The notes beneath the pieces were generated by a model. It did not search any database, was not told where the DNA came from, and worked only from the letters and a program-made list of their open reading frames with translations. A stretch of 64,000 nt of DNA, from the NCBI GenBank assembly GCA_947568835.1, contig OX387605.1:248001-312000 (forward strand), written 5' to 3'. The first letter of the stretch is position 1. Each line of letters starts with the position of its first letter. The DNA comes from Protonemura montana (taxonomy: Eukaryota > Arthropoda > Insecta > Plecoptera > Nemouridae). This document shows positions 24,841 to 39,000 of the stretch, one piece after another. The translations under genes were made by a program, and so were the position numbers.

Positions 24841-26820
24841 GACCATACCAATCTACCCCTAGGCATAGATAAAGCTTACACAAATTTACCATCCTTATTT
24901 GGGGACGGCAGAAATGGCAGCTAGTGGTTTAGAATTGTGCAGCTGAGGGTGATAGCAACGGTTATGGCATTGCGATTGTGTTTGAGAGATAGATAGATAG
25001 AGAAAGGTTGCGATGGGAAAACGGTTTTAATGATTAGTTTTGTGAGTGAGAAGTAAATAACAACATCCACTAGACAAGCTACAATCTATTTTATCTTGTA
25101 GCGTAAGACATTTCAGTGCAGCCCTAACCCAAGGTTTTGCCTGGCAGTTTTAAACAAGTATGGAATATCTGTGCAAGCTTTGTCTGTGCCCGAAGGTCTT
25201 GTGAATTGGGACGCTGGAGGGATATTCTGTGTTTTTGCTTGCCAAGAGGCGAGAGCTTTCCATTGCAGACATTAAGAAGATACTTTCACTAACCAGCCGA
25301 TTAAATACTTTGTTCACTTTTCTGGCATTCCCACTAAGTCATATTTAAGAATGGTACCAACCAAGGCAAGCAAGCACCCACATTAATTTCATCGTCAGCA
25401 TGAAATGCATCATTAAACTCTGGTTAGTGGTTATCATTCCATTTGTAAATAGATAGATGAGGACACTTGATTGAAGATGATGCTTCACCTCCAGAGATGT
25501 TTGATCCTCTTGGTCCTCTCCCCTGGATGGTCTACCTGTTGATGAGCATTCAATGTAAGGCAAAGCCTTAAAATCAGTGTCAACCAAGCCATATAGATTT
25601 ATATATTTTGCTATCCAGAGTTAGAAAATTCAATACATGTCTTTATGTTTTTTACATTTTTTTTTAGCTCTGATTTCTGGACTTCTTTTCACTGGATTGG
25701 AATGGAATGAGATGAAAAAAGGCAATAATTGCCAATGCTAATGGAACAAATGAACAATCTCATTTCATTCCATTCTAGAGGAAAAAAGTTAGATAATCGA
25801 GATCCTCACAAACATTGATCTCAAGTCTCAGTTTGTAGCTTTGCTAGTCTCCAATGTGTCACACAGGTAACATAGCATTTGAGCGGTGATCAGTTTGTGA
25901 AGTTTGAAAGTTAGGTTAAAGCCACCGATCGGATCAGAAGAGAAGAGACGGCCAGATCCTTTGGCTTCACTCTCGTGTGGAGGACTTGCTTTGGAGTGAA
26001 CAATGCTAAACTTATTCTGTAGATGACTACACTAAGATTTGTAATGATTTCCTCAATTCAAGCAAGCCGTGGATTGTCAATCAGTACCAACGATTGTCGG
26101 AATACTGAATCAAGTAGAGGCATTTTAACAAAATCAAGATTGTATAAAATTGCTAGACTTGGGCACTTTGAATAATGTTTGGGAGTGATAATTCTTTCTC
26201 TGTAGATAAGGTGCCTGTTTTTTTTTTGTCAATCTGTCTGTTTTGTTTGTAACAGCTGCCAGTGGATGAAATCTTATTGTAACCTTGACTCTCAACAATG
26301 CAGGTAGCTTTCTCATCCAGCCAGCCAAACCTAGAATAGCAACAAAGTCTTGCACATATAATAATATAATTTATTCCACTTAGTACTTATAATCTCCCAA
26401 GACAGGAGTGATCAAATGCAAGGAAAATCAAAATCGTTATTGTGCAATATTATTTTATATCAATTTCTGAACATTCGTGTGAAAATTGAGCTATCAAATA
26501 GTGACTTTGCCACACTGCGTGAGGTAATGGAGAATATTGTTGTTATCTCCACTACATTTCAAACATATGTTATTATTTAATTAGTTTAAAAACAAAAATA
26601 TTTTTTTTGAAACAATTTGTACATAAAGATCCTGTGCACAGAGACGTAGTAGGTAAAAGCAGTATTATTTGGAATGCAACAAGCTTGGAATTTTCCGTTG
26701 AAAGCCGGCCAGCGACATTGTATCGCATGCCGATTCGAACAATAAAGGCCAAAGTAAACAACTGATTCGAACATTTAAACCACTATTCAAACCCGCTACT
26801 CATCCTGTCAATCCGGAACA
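24841..26820. other. SGSM3 3' UTR and intergenic sequence before PERK
   Basis: About 2 kb without a convincing gene, containing a GATA microsatellite near 24987 and an imperfect inverted repeat near 25699-25775 (GGAATGGAATGAGAT and its partner). No AATAAA is close to the SGSM3 stop; an ATTAAA occurs near 25300. The SGSM3 polyadenylation site is not defined. Confidence 0.5.
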
Positions 26821-26850
26821 CGTCATCGGTGCCATATCGCGCCTCCCAGC

Positions 26851-26887
26851 CACGCCAATCACAGCGCCTGTTGCAACCACGTGACCC
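26851..26887 (+). promoter_or_regulatory. CCAAT box and E-box in the PERK promoter
   Basis: CCAAT at 26855-26859 and CACGTG within CCACGTGAC at about 26878-26883 lie 125-150 bases before the PERK start codon. The pair resembles the elements of stress-responsive promoters, but the CCAAT to CCACG spacing is 17, not the 9 of a classical ERSE. Candidate proximal promoter only. Confidence 0.4.
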
Positions 26888-27006
26888 TATTGACAAGTTA
26901 AGACTTGCGTCATTCCACCAGTCAGTTGTCAGACGGCGATGGGTTTGAATGAATGGTTCTGGTTTCTCGTTGGAGTTTTCGGCTCGCAACTAGTGCTTTC
27001 GGCGCG

Positions 27007-30000
27007 ATGAAGGCGTTTGGCTTGACGCTTATTGTTTTGGGCCTAGCATCGGTAGGCTCTGATGAGACCGAGCTTACGTTCTGCGATCCAGGACGAGCTG
27101 AGCGAGAGTGAGTCCCTAACCTTCACTCTGACCCACTTCCTGCTCTCTGTTATCGCATATTGACAATAAATTTCGTGCCCTCTGACATCTTGATTCCGAC
27201 CAAAGATTCCGACCTACAACATGACATTCACCTTGGCACCTACACCTGACACACTTGTCTAGTTGTAGCTCTCTTCGGCAGACGACCCCGGGTACGCAAC
27301 ACAAATGGTGTACCAAATATGTTGAGGGCAAAATGTCTTCGACTGTCTTGACAGCTTGCCATTACTCAACTGCTGTCTCGCTTTTCTGTGCATTCCTTTC
27401 AATCGTATCTTCAACACGACAGAAGCATCAAGCCCTAGCCATTGACCGGAACGAACTGAGCGAAGGGTTCCATTTCCTAATTTCTTGCAGTTGCACCAAC
27501 AATAGGTATACTTCATGAATGACCTTCATTATGCAGCGGAGAGTTATGTGGTTGTGTGCCCACAGATTGGTGGTGGTCAGCACCCTTGATGGGATGTTGT
27601 CAGTGCTGGATTCAGAAGGAGCGCTGCAGTGGAGCATGCAGACCGAGCCTGGCGCTCTGCTGTCCTCAAGCATTGATCGCCTGGAGGTGAGTATCCTTCG
27701 TGTTTGTTGTAATGCAGCCGCCAACCAAACAGGTTGGTCTGTTTTGAGGTGGATGTATTGTGGTTCTATTACTTTTAGTACTTAAGTTTGAGAAGGCAAA
27801 CTTTGCATGTTGATGAGTAAACAACAGGGATTTAATGCTTTTGAGCTGCAGTGCTAAGTACCTACCTCTAAATTGTATCTATGCACCATATCAGAGTATA
27901 TTCCTTGTATAACAATGTGTACATATGTACCTTGCTTCTGCTGTTGATGGCTAACCAGTGAACTGTTACAGCTAACCGCTAGTGGACGATGGGTGCGGAT
28001 GATCCCTTCGCTGTCCGGTGGCTTCTACAAATTCGATGGTGAAAATATCGAGTCCATACCTGTGACAGCCAGCAGTTTGCTGCATTCATCCAACTTTCTG
28101 TCTTCAGACGGTCTCGTTGTCTCTGGTGAGTCATTATGTTGATCTTTGTATTCATCTTCTTCTTTATACTTCTTGGCCAAAACATTTCTTAAATTCTTCT
28201 TTTTCATCACATTTTCCTCCTCTATATTGCCTGCACTTTTTCCATTGTCTGGTGTTATCTTTTTTAAAATCTTGTTTGGTTAAATGAGAGGTTTAAACTA
28301 GGAAAGTTAATTTCATTTAATTATTTTTTATTTGTTTTTAAAAAAACACTGATTTTGAAATGCACTCCGAAGGGTGAAATGAAACATAAAGCAAGTTGTG
28401 ATATGACTCATGATTGGTGATACAATCTGTCCCTTTAAGATGGTGTCCCACTTTGTTGCTCCCAATGCTTGGTGGTTGTTTGTTCCTTGAGTTAAGCCAG
28501 CTTTGCGCAGGGGGACAGGAGAGTCGAACTTATGGACTTGCTCTGGACTCTGGCGCAGTGCGCTTCTCCTGCGCTATGGCCGGCTGTGACAATTCCAGCG
28601 CTGCCAGCGCTGACTCAGACCTGTTGCTTGTGCACCGGCGCAGTCACACCGTCCGCGCCGTTGAGGTAAGCCACTGGCTCAGTTCTACATTTTCTTTTTG
28701 TTAAAAGATTACGGGAGTTTTTTCTCTAATTCATTTGTTTTTGTGTGGACTTGGATTCACTATGAGGGCTAAATCAGTGCACTCTAACGGTCTGTGTTAA
28801 TTGGATCAGCTGGAAGCTGCAAACTCGATCTCAAGCATTATAAATGTCAGCCTGTACTTCCTCCATCCTGCAATACAATCTAGCCTGGTCTATTCACACC
28901 TCGTACCAGACATCGTTGGTCAGTCTTTGCTTGTCATATGATTCTATTCACCTTGTATTATGATTCTATGCCACCGCTCATCACATGATTGTGTTTTCAG
29001 GTTCGCTCTGGATCTGAACGGTGGAACTTTAGCGTGGGTCAGCTGGAGCTGCAGCTGTTCTCGGAGCAGTGCCACCCGGTGTCCGCTCCGGCCTCCGCCC
29101 TGCGGATCAGCGCTGTTGTACCCGATGGCATCCTCTGTGCCGAGGTCCCAGGCGTTAAGAGATGGACACACAAGGTCAGCAAATGTCAGCAATCTTCAAA
29201 GCATTTTACTATCACTAATAGCGTCACTAGAATCAGAGTGACTGTGAGTATTCACAGCCTCTTGGTTCTACTCCTTGGAGAACTGTCAGTCTCACCAAAT
29301 ACACTAAAATCGTTCCAGAAAGCATGTGCAAAGTAGCACGATTGGTTAGAGCAACACCCGCGACAGGTGGAGATCGGGGTCCAAGTAGCTCAATTGGTTA
29401 GAGCAACACCTGCGAATGGTGGAGATCGGGAACCAAGAAGCTCAATTGGTTAGAGCAACCTCCGCGACAGGTGGAGATCGGGTCCAAGTAGCTCAATTGG
29501 TTAAAGCAACACCCGCGACAGGTGGAGATCGGGGTCCAAGTAGCTCAATTGGTTAGAGCAACCTCCGCGACAGGTGGAGATCGGGATCCAAGTAGCTCAA
29601 TTGGTTAGAGCAACACCCGCGACAGGTGGAGATCGGGGTCCAAGTAGCTCAATTGGTTAAAGCAACACCCGCGACAGGTGGAGATCGGGGTCCAAGTAGC
29701 TCAATTGGTTAGAGCAACCTCCGCGACAGGTGGAGATCAGGGTTCAAGTAGCTCAATTGGTTAAAGCAACACCCGCGACAGGTGGAGATCAGACTAACCA
29801 TGTCCGGGCCTCTCTTAAGCATGTCCTGCAGCAAAACAAAGTCTGACCCTGCTTACGGTGATTTAGCTGGCGGCACCGATCGTGTCAGCTTGGCAGGTCC
29901 GCGGTGGCGTGATGACGCCGGTAGAACTTTTCTCCGCGGCGGGAAGCGGTGGTGGGGCAGGGCTGTACCTGGGCATGCACCGCAAGCAGCTCTACGTCCA

Positions 30001-33000
30001 GGAGTCCCCAGCGCTAGCCGCGTTGGCCCGGCAACGACTCTCCTTGCCCGCTGCTCCAGCGCTGGCGCTACCGTGGCGTCCTGTGCAGGCACGCAAACAG
30101 CAGCCGGTAAGGAGGAGGTGGCTTGAAGCAATCGGCCTTTCAAATCCATTACATTTGCATTTTCCACATGACCAGTTCTGTTTGGGAGAGAAGTTGGAGG
30201 GATAAAAGTTAGGCAACACTGCGCTTGGTCAGGTATTGGATGGGTGATCATCATTCACATGACCAGTTCTGTTCGGGAGAGAGGTTGAAGGGATAAAAGT
30301 TAGGCAACACTGTGCTAGGTCAGATATTGGATGGGTGACCATCATACACATGACCAGTTCTGTTCGGGAGAGAGGTTGAAGGGATAAAAGTTAGGCAACA
30401 CTGTGCTAGGTCAGGTATTGGATGGGTGACCATCATACACATGACCAGTTCTTTTCGGGAGAGAGGTTGAAGGGATGAAAGTTAAGCAACACTGCGCTGG
30501 GTCAGGTATTGGATGGGTGGCCATCATATACATATGACCAGTTCTGTTCGGGAGAGAGGTTGAAGGGATGAAAGTTAAGCAACACTGCGCTGGGTCAGGT
30601 ATTGGATGGGTGGCCATCATACATATGACCAGTTCTGTTTGGGAGAGAGGTTGAAGGGATGAAAGTTAAGCAACACTGCGCTGTGCCAGGTATTGGATGG
30701 GTGACCATCATACACATCATCATCGCGACTGTGTTTTCAGGGCTTGCTTGGCGCGGATGAGGTTGCCAAGGCAACTGCTCTGTCCGTGCTCTATGCCAGC
30801 GAATATGCCAATGGGGACGGATTCTACCTGTTCTACCCTCACACCTGCGGAGTGAACCACTCAGGTACGTGTCTCGTCCCCACATAACCGCACTTTATCC
30901 TGGACTGATGAGATCCATGGCTGACGTACGTCTCTGTACTCTCAGGGACCGAGTTAATCGACCACGAGACACATATATGGCCGCTGGAGGATCAAGAAGA
31001 TGATCATGCTGCTCAGGTCATCATGGGCTCACTCTGGCTCTGGTATGTTGCTCTGGTTTTGTAGATGAATTCAAACTTGAGATTCTCTCAGCTTTCGTAG
31101 GTTCACCAATTATTTTGTTTCAACTACGTTATTCTTTAAAATAAATGAAAATCCTGAATTTCAAGATGCCCTCCGTCTCAAACTTCACCTCATAAGAAAA
31201 CATTTGTCAGGAACACTGTTCTACCGTCTCAAAAATTGATGCCCAAACGGGGACATGGATCCCGATCTCCACCTGTCGCGGGTGTTGCTCTAACCAATTG
31301 AGCTACTTGAACCCCGATCTCCACCTGTCGCGGGTGTTGCTCTAACCAATTGAGCTACTTGGACCCCGATCTCCACCTGTCGCGAGTGTTGCTCTAACCA
31401 ATTGAGCTACTTGGACCCCGATCTCCACCTGTCGCGGGTGTTGCTCTAACCAATTGAGCTACTTGAACCCCGATCTCCACCTGTCGCGGGTGTTGCTCTA
31501 ACCAATTGAGCTACTTGGACCCCGATCTCCACCTGTCGCGAGTGTTGCTCTAACCAATTGAGCTACTTGGACCCCGATCTCCACCTGTCGCGGGTGTTGC
31601 TCTAACCAATTGAGCTACTTGAACCCCGATCTCCACCTGTCGCAGATGTTGCTCTAACCAATTGAGCTACTTGGACCCCGATCTCCACCTGTCACGGGTG
31701 TTGCTCTAACCAATTGAGCTACTTGGACACATCACTTTAGAGAGAATTTTATTGAATTTTATGAGAATGACTGATTTTAAATGACATTTACATTAAAATT
31801 GTGCTGGTTCAGGTGGCGTGAGGTGGCGGTCATCAGCCTGGCAACGGCAGCGCTGGTTCACCTGTTACTTGGACGAGGCCACGCCCCCACTGCTGCCCCC
31901 CTGCCCTCGGCTCCAGGTCCGCCCGCCCCTGCTGCCGCCCCTGCTGCCGCCCCTGCTGCTGCTACTGCTACCGCCCCCACGAGCTCGCGATATGAGGAGG
32001 ACTTCCAACAGGTTTGTAGCAAACAGTGGCTTAAAGTTGCACTGGACACTGGACCGGTTTCATCTGCTACGATGACTGATGTGGATCACCAATCTGGCTG
32101 CTGTCAAATCCGGACATTTTGCATTCATTCACTCGGCCATCCAATACGCGACATAAATATAGAGCTGCTCTCTGCACGCTTCAAAAGAAGGCGATGCCAA
32201 GTTTAGTCAAAGCCAGATGTTGTTCTTGAGCTACAAAGACTCCTGTCATTTTAAGCCCACCTTTGAAAGAATTCAGGATTCTTACATTAACATGTGTTTT
32301 AATTTACAATTGCATTGTTTATATTATAAATCACAAATCTTTAAACCTGGATATGCCAAGTCTCCACAGGACCAGAAACAAGGATAACCTTTTTTTTATT
32401 ATTATGAAAACTACGTCCGTCTCAAAAATTGATGTCTAAACAAATTGATGTCCCCGTTTGGGCATCAATTTTTGTGACGGTTATAGTGTTGATAATTGTT
32501 AAATACCCCGCGCATTGCAAGCGTTTGCAATTTAAATAAGATTTCATCAGAAAGGATAATCTTGTTCTTGCTAAAAAGGCCCAGTCTTTGCTGGCTGATC
32601 ACTTTGTAATTGCTTAGTAAAATCAAGACAATCAAGCCAAGTTTGAAATACAAATGAAAGGATTTCCGTTCCATACGCTGGAAGCTAGAATGTTTACTAA
32701 AGTACATTTTGACTGTCAGCATATCTTTTGATCCTGACATTAAACACAATAACAATTTCTTGGCGGATGATGATGAAAGTCACAATGTGTTGAGCATTAA
32801 ATCAGCGTGTTCTTTATATTCATACGAACGTAGTGATGCTGTCCTTGTGTTCATAGCACTTTCAACTCAGTTTTGCCCGGGAAAATTATTAAAGACTGCA
32901 TTTCACTTTTGTTTGTGATCTTTTGTACACATTTAACTCGGAGAAAGTTGTTATGCTATATTTGAACTTGGTCGAGGGTGAAACTTGTTTGGTTCCTATA

Positions 33001-36000
33001 AGAGTTAATCACGGAAAAACAGCCAAGAGTCGGCAAAGAGTGCGATTGTCGTGGTCATCACGTAAAATGTAAAAGACCTCGACACACCATTGCCCGGGGT
33101 TTTATTGAAGGTTGAAAGTCCTGACCTAACCTCAAAGTGTTTCGCAGGTGGCTGTGTTGGGTCGCGGGGGTTTCGGTGTCGTCTTCGAAGCAGTGAATCG
33201 TGTTGACGCTCGGAAGTATGCAGTGAAGCGCGTTCCGTTGCGACCCGGCCAGCGCGACAGCGTACTGCGTGAAGTTCGTGCGTTGGCGTCCTTGGAACAT
33301 CCGCACATCGTGCGCTACTTCAACGCTTGGCTGGAGGCTCCACCACCGGCACCGCTACGGCAAAGGTGGGAAATAACTTCGAGCTAATACCTTCTCATGC
33401 CCCGCCCACAACCTGGTTTGTCGTGTTGGTAACATTGGTCCTCGTGAGATCACTGAAAATAAGCAACACTGTGCTGGGTCAGGTATTGAATGGGTGACCA
33501 TCATACACATGACCAGTTCGGTTCAGGAGAGAGGTTGGAGGGATGAAAGTTAAGCAACACTGCGCTGGGTCAGGTATTGGATGGGTGACCATCATACACA
33601 TGACCAGTTCTGTTCGGGAGAGAGGTTGGAGGGATGAAAGTTAAGCAACACTGCGCTGGGTCAGGTATTGGATAGGTGACCATCATACACCATCATACAC
33701 ACATTGATCAGTTCTGTTTGGGAGAGAGGTTGGAGGGATGAAAGTTAAGCAACACTGCGCTGGGTCAGGTATTGGATAGGTGACCATCATACACCATCAT
33801 ACACACATTGATCAGTTCTGTTTGGGAGAGAGGTTGGAGGGATGAAAGTTAAGCAACACTGCGCTGGGTCAGGTATTGGATGGGTGACCATCATACACAT
33901 GACCAGTTCTGTTTGGGAGAGAGGTTGGAGGGATGAAAGTTAAGCAACACTGCGCTGGATCAGGTATTGGATGGGTGACCATCATACACATGACCAGTTC
34001 TGTTCGGGAGAGAGGTTGGAGGGATGAAAGTTAGTACAGCAACTTCACTCGCCTTGCTTATCAACCTCTCGACAGCTTGGATTTGTGGAGGAATCCTGTT
34101 GTTCGCGTTGTACCGTCCTTCGGAAAGGACGTTAAGCCGGTGGTCCCCTTGGTCTTCGACAGGAGCAGGCTACGTGCTGGCACCGGGTTTCCCCTCCTCC
34201 CTTCTAGGCTAGGTTAGGTTCATCCTCATCATCATCCACTCATTCACCGAAGCTATTCGATCAGTGCCCGTTGTCAAAACAGTGCGTCATTAAACCTCAA
34301 TAACCAAATAATCGATAAGAGAGAGGTTTTCCCTTTTTCCCAAGCTACATTTTCATCATTGTTTGGTTCAAGGCAAAGCAATGACATAGAAGGCAAAGTC
34401 TGATAAGCAATGTGTCCCAGTTAATTTGCTTGGCAGGATTGTTCTACCAAAGTGTAACTCCTGGCTGGTCTCTTATTGGATTCCAGAGGCGATGCCGTCA
34501 TCAACATCTCTTCGGAATCGGGATGCAGCAGCGGAGGTGACAGCACGCCTCAGCGGGAGTTGTCTCACCCAACCAGCGACTTCATACAGTTCCGGGAGCC
34601 GTCGAATGGCACGGGATCCGACTTCATACAATTCCGGGAGCCGTCGAATGGCACGGGATCCGACTTCATACAATTCCGGGAGCCGTCGAATGGCACGGGA
34701 TCCGACTGCATACAATTCCGGGAGCCGTCGAATGGCACGGGATCCGACTTCATACAGTTCCGGGAGTCGTCGACAAATGCCGGCCACGCTTCCGCTCACA
34801 TCATGAGTGTGGACAACTCGGACATTTCTCTTGTGGACTCCTCAAGTCTCAGCATCTCTGCCACTGACGCCAGGTACTGATTGATTTCCTTTATTGGCTC
34901 GTGGTAGGAACATACCTACAAACTATGATACTAATATAGTAATAGTGATAATAATAATTCTGATGGTATAGTGGTAATACTAGTGTGGTAGGAACATACC
35001 TACAAACTGTGATACTAATATAGTAATAATGATAATAATAATTCTGATGATATAGTGGTAATACTAGTGTGGTAGGAACATACCTACAAACTATGATACT
35101 AATATAGTAATAATGATAATAATAATTCTGATGGTATAGTGGTAATACTAGTGTGGTAGGAACATACCTACAAACTATGATACTAATATAGTAATAATGA
35201 TAATAATAATTCTGATGGTAAAGTGGTAATACTAGTGTGGTAGGAACATACCTACAAACTATGATACTAATATAGTAATAATGATAATAATAATTCTGAT
35301 GGTATAGTGGTAATACTAGTGTGGTAGGAACCTACCTACAAACTATGATACTAATATAGTAATAATGATAATAATAATTCTGATAGTATAGTGGTTATAC
35401 TAGTGCGGTAGGAACATACCTACAAACTATGATACTAATATAGTAATAATGATAATAATAATTCTGATGGTATAGGGTCATTCCATGTGAAATAGGACCA
35501 CTTTAAATGAGTTTTGACCTTGACCGACTCAGAATTTCATGAAATTTGGCACACTTGTTCAGAATGTTGGTTTGAGTAAAAGTATTTTTTTGTTTGTTTT
35601 TTACTCGAAGAATTCAAAAGTTACCGGGGGTTGAAGTTCGGGTGTTTTCACCCCCCGCGCGCGTATCACCGTCACATTATATACTTTATCTCGGGCTGTA
35701 TGACAGCTACAGAGTTCCAGGAGAGCTCATCTGAAAGCTAATTAAATTCTCTACTTGAATATATAATAATATGTTCCACTTGGTGGACAGCTAATTTACC
35801 TTGATTTTCTACATCTGCATTTTCAAAAAACGCCACTGGAAAAAACCCTCCCCTTTCATTTACCTAAAAAAAATGTATTAATGTTGCCAACATATGAATG
35901 AATATTTGTGCCAAAATTCAGAGTTGGCCCTTCACAGGTTTTCAAGAAAAAAAATATCTTGTGTAAAAAAGATTTTTATCAGGCAGTTCCAGAGCATAGA

Positions 36001-39000
36001 TCCTATACCCACAATGCATAACAGCTCAGGCTTTTATCAACATGGTGAGTAATGCTCATTTTACATTTGATTGTGTTTGTTCCACTTTTCAATACACGTT
36101 TATTCTTGAAAGCACACTTTCATCAAGTGACATGTTGAAACTAGAAATGTGTGCAGAAGTCAAAAACTTATAATTTCTTGTCTGAACCTCACACTTGATA
36201 ACCTTCATTAGTTTCTCTTCACATCTTGAAGAGTGTAGTAGTGAATTTATTGTCCACACCCTTAACATTTTTTGTATTTGTATATTTAAACAATGTGTTC
36301 AGTTGGACAGTTCTTGAAAGAAGAGTGTGAAGAACATATGCACATTATTGGCAACTTGGAAAGTGACAATCAGATTTTATTAGCATTGCGTTCAAAATGT
36401 GAAAATATTACATCAGTGTGCAGTTACATGAAAATACATTAAAATCCCCAACTTTGTTACTGCTTTCTTGGAAAAATCTTCATGCGAGTCATATTCGTCA
36501 CCGAGGACACAAGTTTCAGCCGCTTCTTGAAACTCTTGGTTGCATCACGGCGTTTTCTTTTTAAATATAATTTAGATTTACCTTTTAGTCTTTTCCTGTT
36601 GAGTGGAGATACACCAAATGCAGCTAAAGACTGGTTAACTAGTTTTAACGCAGAATCTGTTTCCACGAAAGGTTAGTCAGGTTCAGCAGATTTCGTTGGT
36701 GTCTAAATGGAAATGGTATTTTATTCTTTTTGCTTTTGTGGTAGTAGTTTCCGACAGGTCGAGCATAATTTCTTCCCAGGAATAAGTTCCACAATCTCCA
36801 GATATTTATTTCTGTATGTTAAATTAATTGATGTCAATCTTTTACCTCTGTGTGTGCCAGTGTGTGTTTTGAAAGGATCACAGCACGACTTGTTGCCAAG
36901 GCAATAATGTACAAGAAATGTATTTTCATGTAACTGGATACTGATGTATACTGATGTAATATTTTCACATTTTGAACGCAATGCTAATAAAATCTGATTG
37001 TCACTTCCCAAGTCGCTAATAATATTCATATGATCTTCACACTCTTCTTTCAAGAACTGTCCAATTGGACACATTTTGTAATTATACAAACACAAAAAAT
37101 GTTAAGGGTGTGGACAATAAATTCACTACCAGACTCTTCAATATGTGAAGAGAAAATAATGCAGGTTATCAAGTATGAGGTTCAGACAAGAAATTATAAG
37201 TTTTTGACTTCTGCACACATTTCTAGTTTCAACATGTCACTTGATGAAAGTGTGCTTTCAAGAATAAACGTGTATTGAAAAGTGGAACAAACACAATCAA
37301 ATGTAAAATGAGCATTACTCACCATGTTGATAAAAGCCTGAGCTGTTATGCATTGTGGGTATAGGATCTATGCTGTGGAACTGCCTGATAAAAATCTTTT
37401 TTACACAAGATATTTTTTTTCTTGAAAACCTGTGAAGGGCCAACTCTGAATTTTGGCACAAATATTCATTCATATGTTGGCAACATTAATACATTTTTTT
37501 TAGGTAAATGAAAGGGGAGGGTTTTTTCCAGTGGCGTTTTTTGGAAATGCAGATGTAGAAAATCAAGGTAAATTAGCTGTCCACCAAGTGGAACATATTA
37601 TTATATATTCAAGTAGAGAATTTAATTAGCTTTCAGATGAGCTCTCCTGGAACTCTGTAGCTGTCATACAGCCCGAGATAAAGTATATAATGTGACGGTG
37701 ATACGCGCGCGGGGGGTGAAAACACCCGAACTTCAACCCCCTGTAACTTTTGAATTCTTCGAGTAAAAAACAAACAAAAAAATACTTTTACTCAAACCAA
37801 CATTCTGAACAAGTGTGCCAAATTTCATGAAATTCTGAGTCGGTCAAGGTCAAGGGTGGTCCTATTTGACATGGAATGACCCTATAGTGGTTATACTAGT
37901 GCGGTAGGAACATACCTACACACTATGATTGTAGTAATGATTGTAGGCTGGTTCCTCTTCAAGGTGTTAGGTTAGGTTGAGGTGGTTGCATTAAAATCTA
38001 GACACCGAACATGAGCCAGCTCTTGATGCCTGTTGATTTGTGTTCCAGAAGTTCTACCACGGGCCACACGGAGGTAGAGGGAAGTGAAAGTGCTGTGACG
38101 GGAGCGGAGGGAAGCAGAGTGCCGCGAGGAACCGTCTTCCTTTTCATCCAGATGCAGCTCTGCAGGTGACACTCAGCGCTTTCTCTGGCTTTCTAGTGGA
38201 ACTAGTGTCAAATGAACCCTTGGCGACCTTGTCTCACTGGAGGAACATTACTAACTGTACTACAAATAATGACCGACTCTTCATCTATTCAACTATTACT
38301 CACTCATTGTTACTCTTGTCTTTGTAATCATTCTTTAACTTGATTATTATTCTAAGGTACTAAATTATTATTAGGTATTACCGTTGGTATTACTTTTAGG
38401 TACTATAACTAATTATACTTTATATTTATGTTCATTTTAGAAATTAGTCTGTACATTCTGCTGAAAGTGCACCCTACCTACAGTGTGAACATTTTAAGAC
38501 TCTAATGAAAAATATAATAAATAATAAATAAATGAAACTGACTGCATTTTAGGAAGGACTCGTTGCGTGAGTGGCTGCGCGATCACGACGAACGCAGCCA
38601 AGCGCTGCCAATGTTTGCGCAGATTCTAGACGCTGTAGACTACGTGCACGGTCAGGCGCTGATACACCGCGACCTCAAGGTCAGTTGCTTGCCTTGCTTT
38701 TGTGCAAAAGAGTGTACTAATTTTATTATTATAAACTCTATAACCGTCTCAAAAATTGATGCCTTAACGGGGACTCGAACCCTGATCTCCACCTATCGCG
38801 GGTGTTGCTCTAACCAATTGAGCTACTTGGACCCCGATCTCCACCTGTCGCGGGTGTTGCTCTAACCAATTGAGCTACTTGGACCCTAAACTCCACCTGT
38901 TGCGGGTATTGCTCTAACCATTTGAGCTACTTGGACACTGGCTTTTTGAGACGATTTTAGTGTATTTGATGAGAATGACGGATCTCCAAGGAGTTTACAT

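Noticed and set aside
25699-25775. Imperfect hairpin in the SGSM3-PERK interval as a possible small-RNA precursor
   Set aside because: The stem is interrupted and low in complexity (GGAATG repeats); nothing else supports a microRNA.
26855-26883. A classical ERSE (CCAAT-N9-CCACG) in the PERK promoter
   Set aside because: The spacing is 17, not 9.
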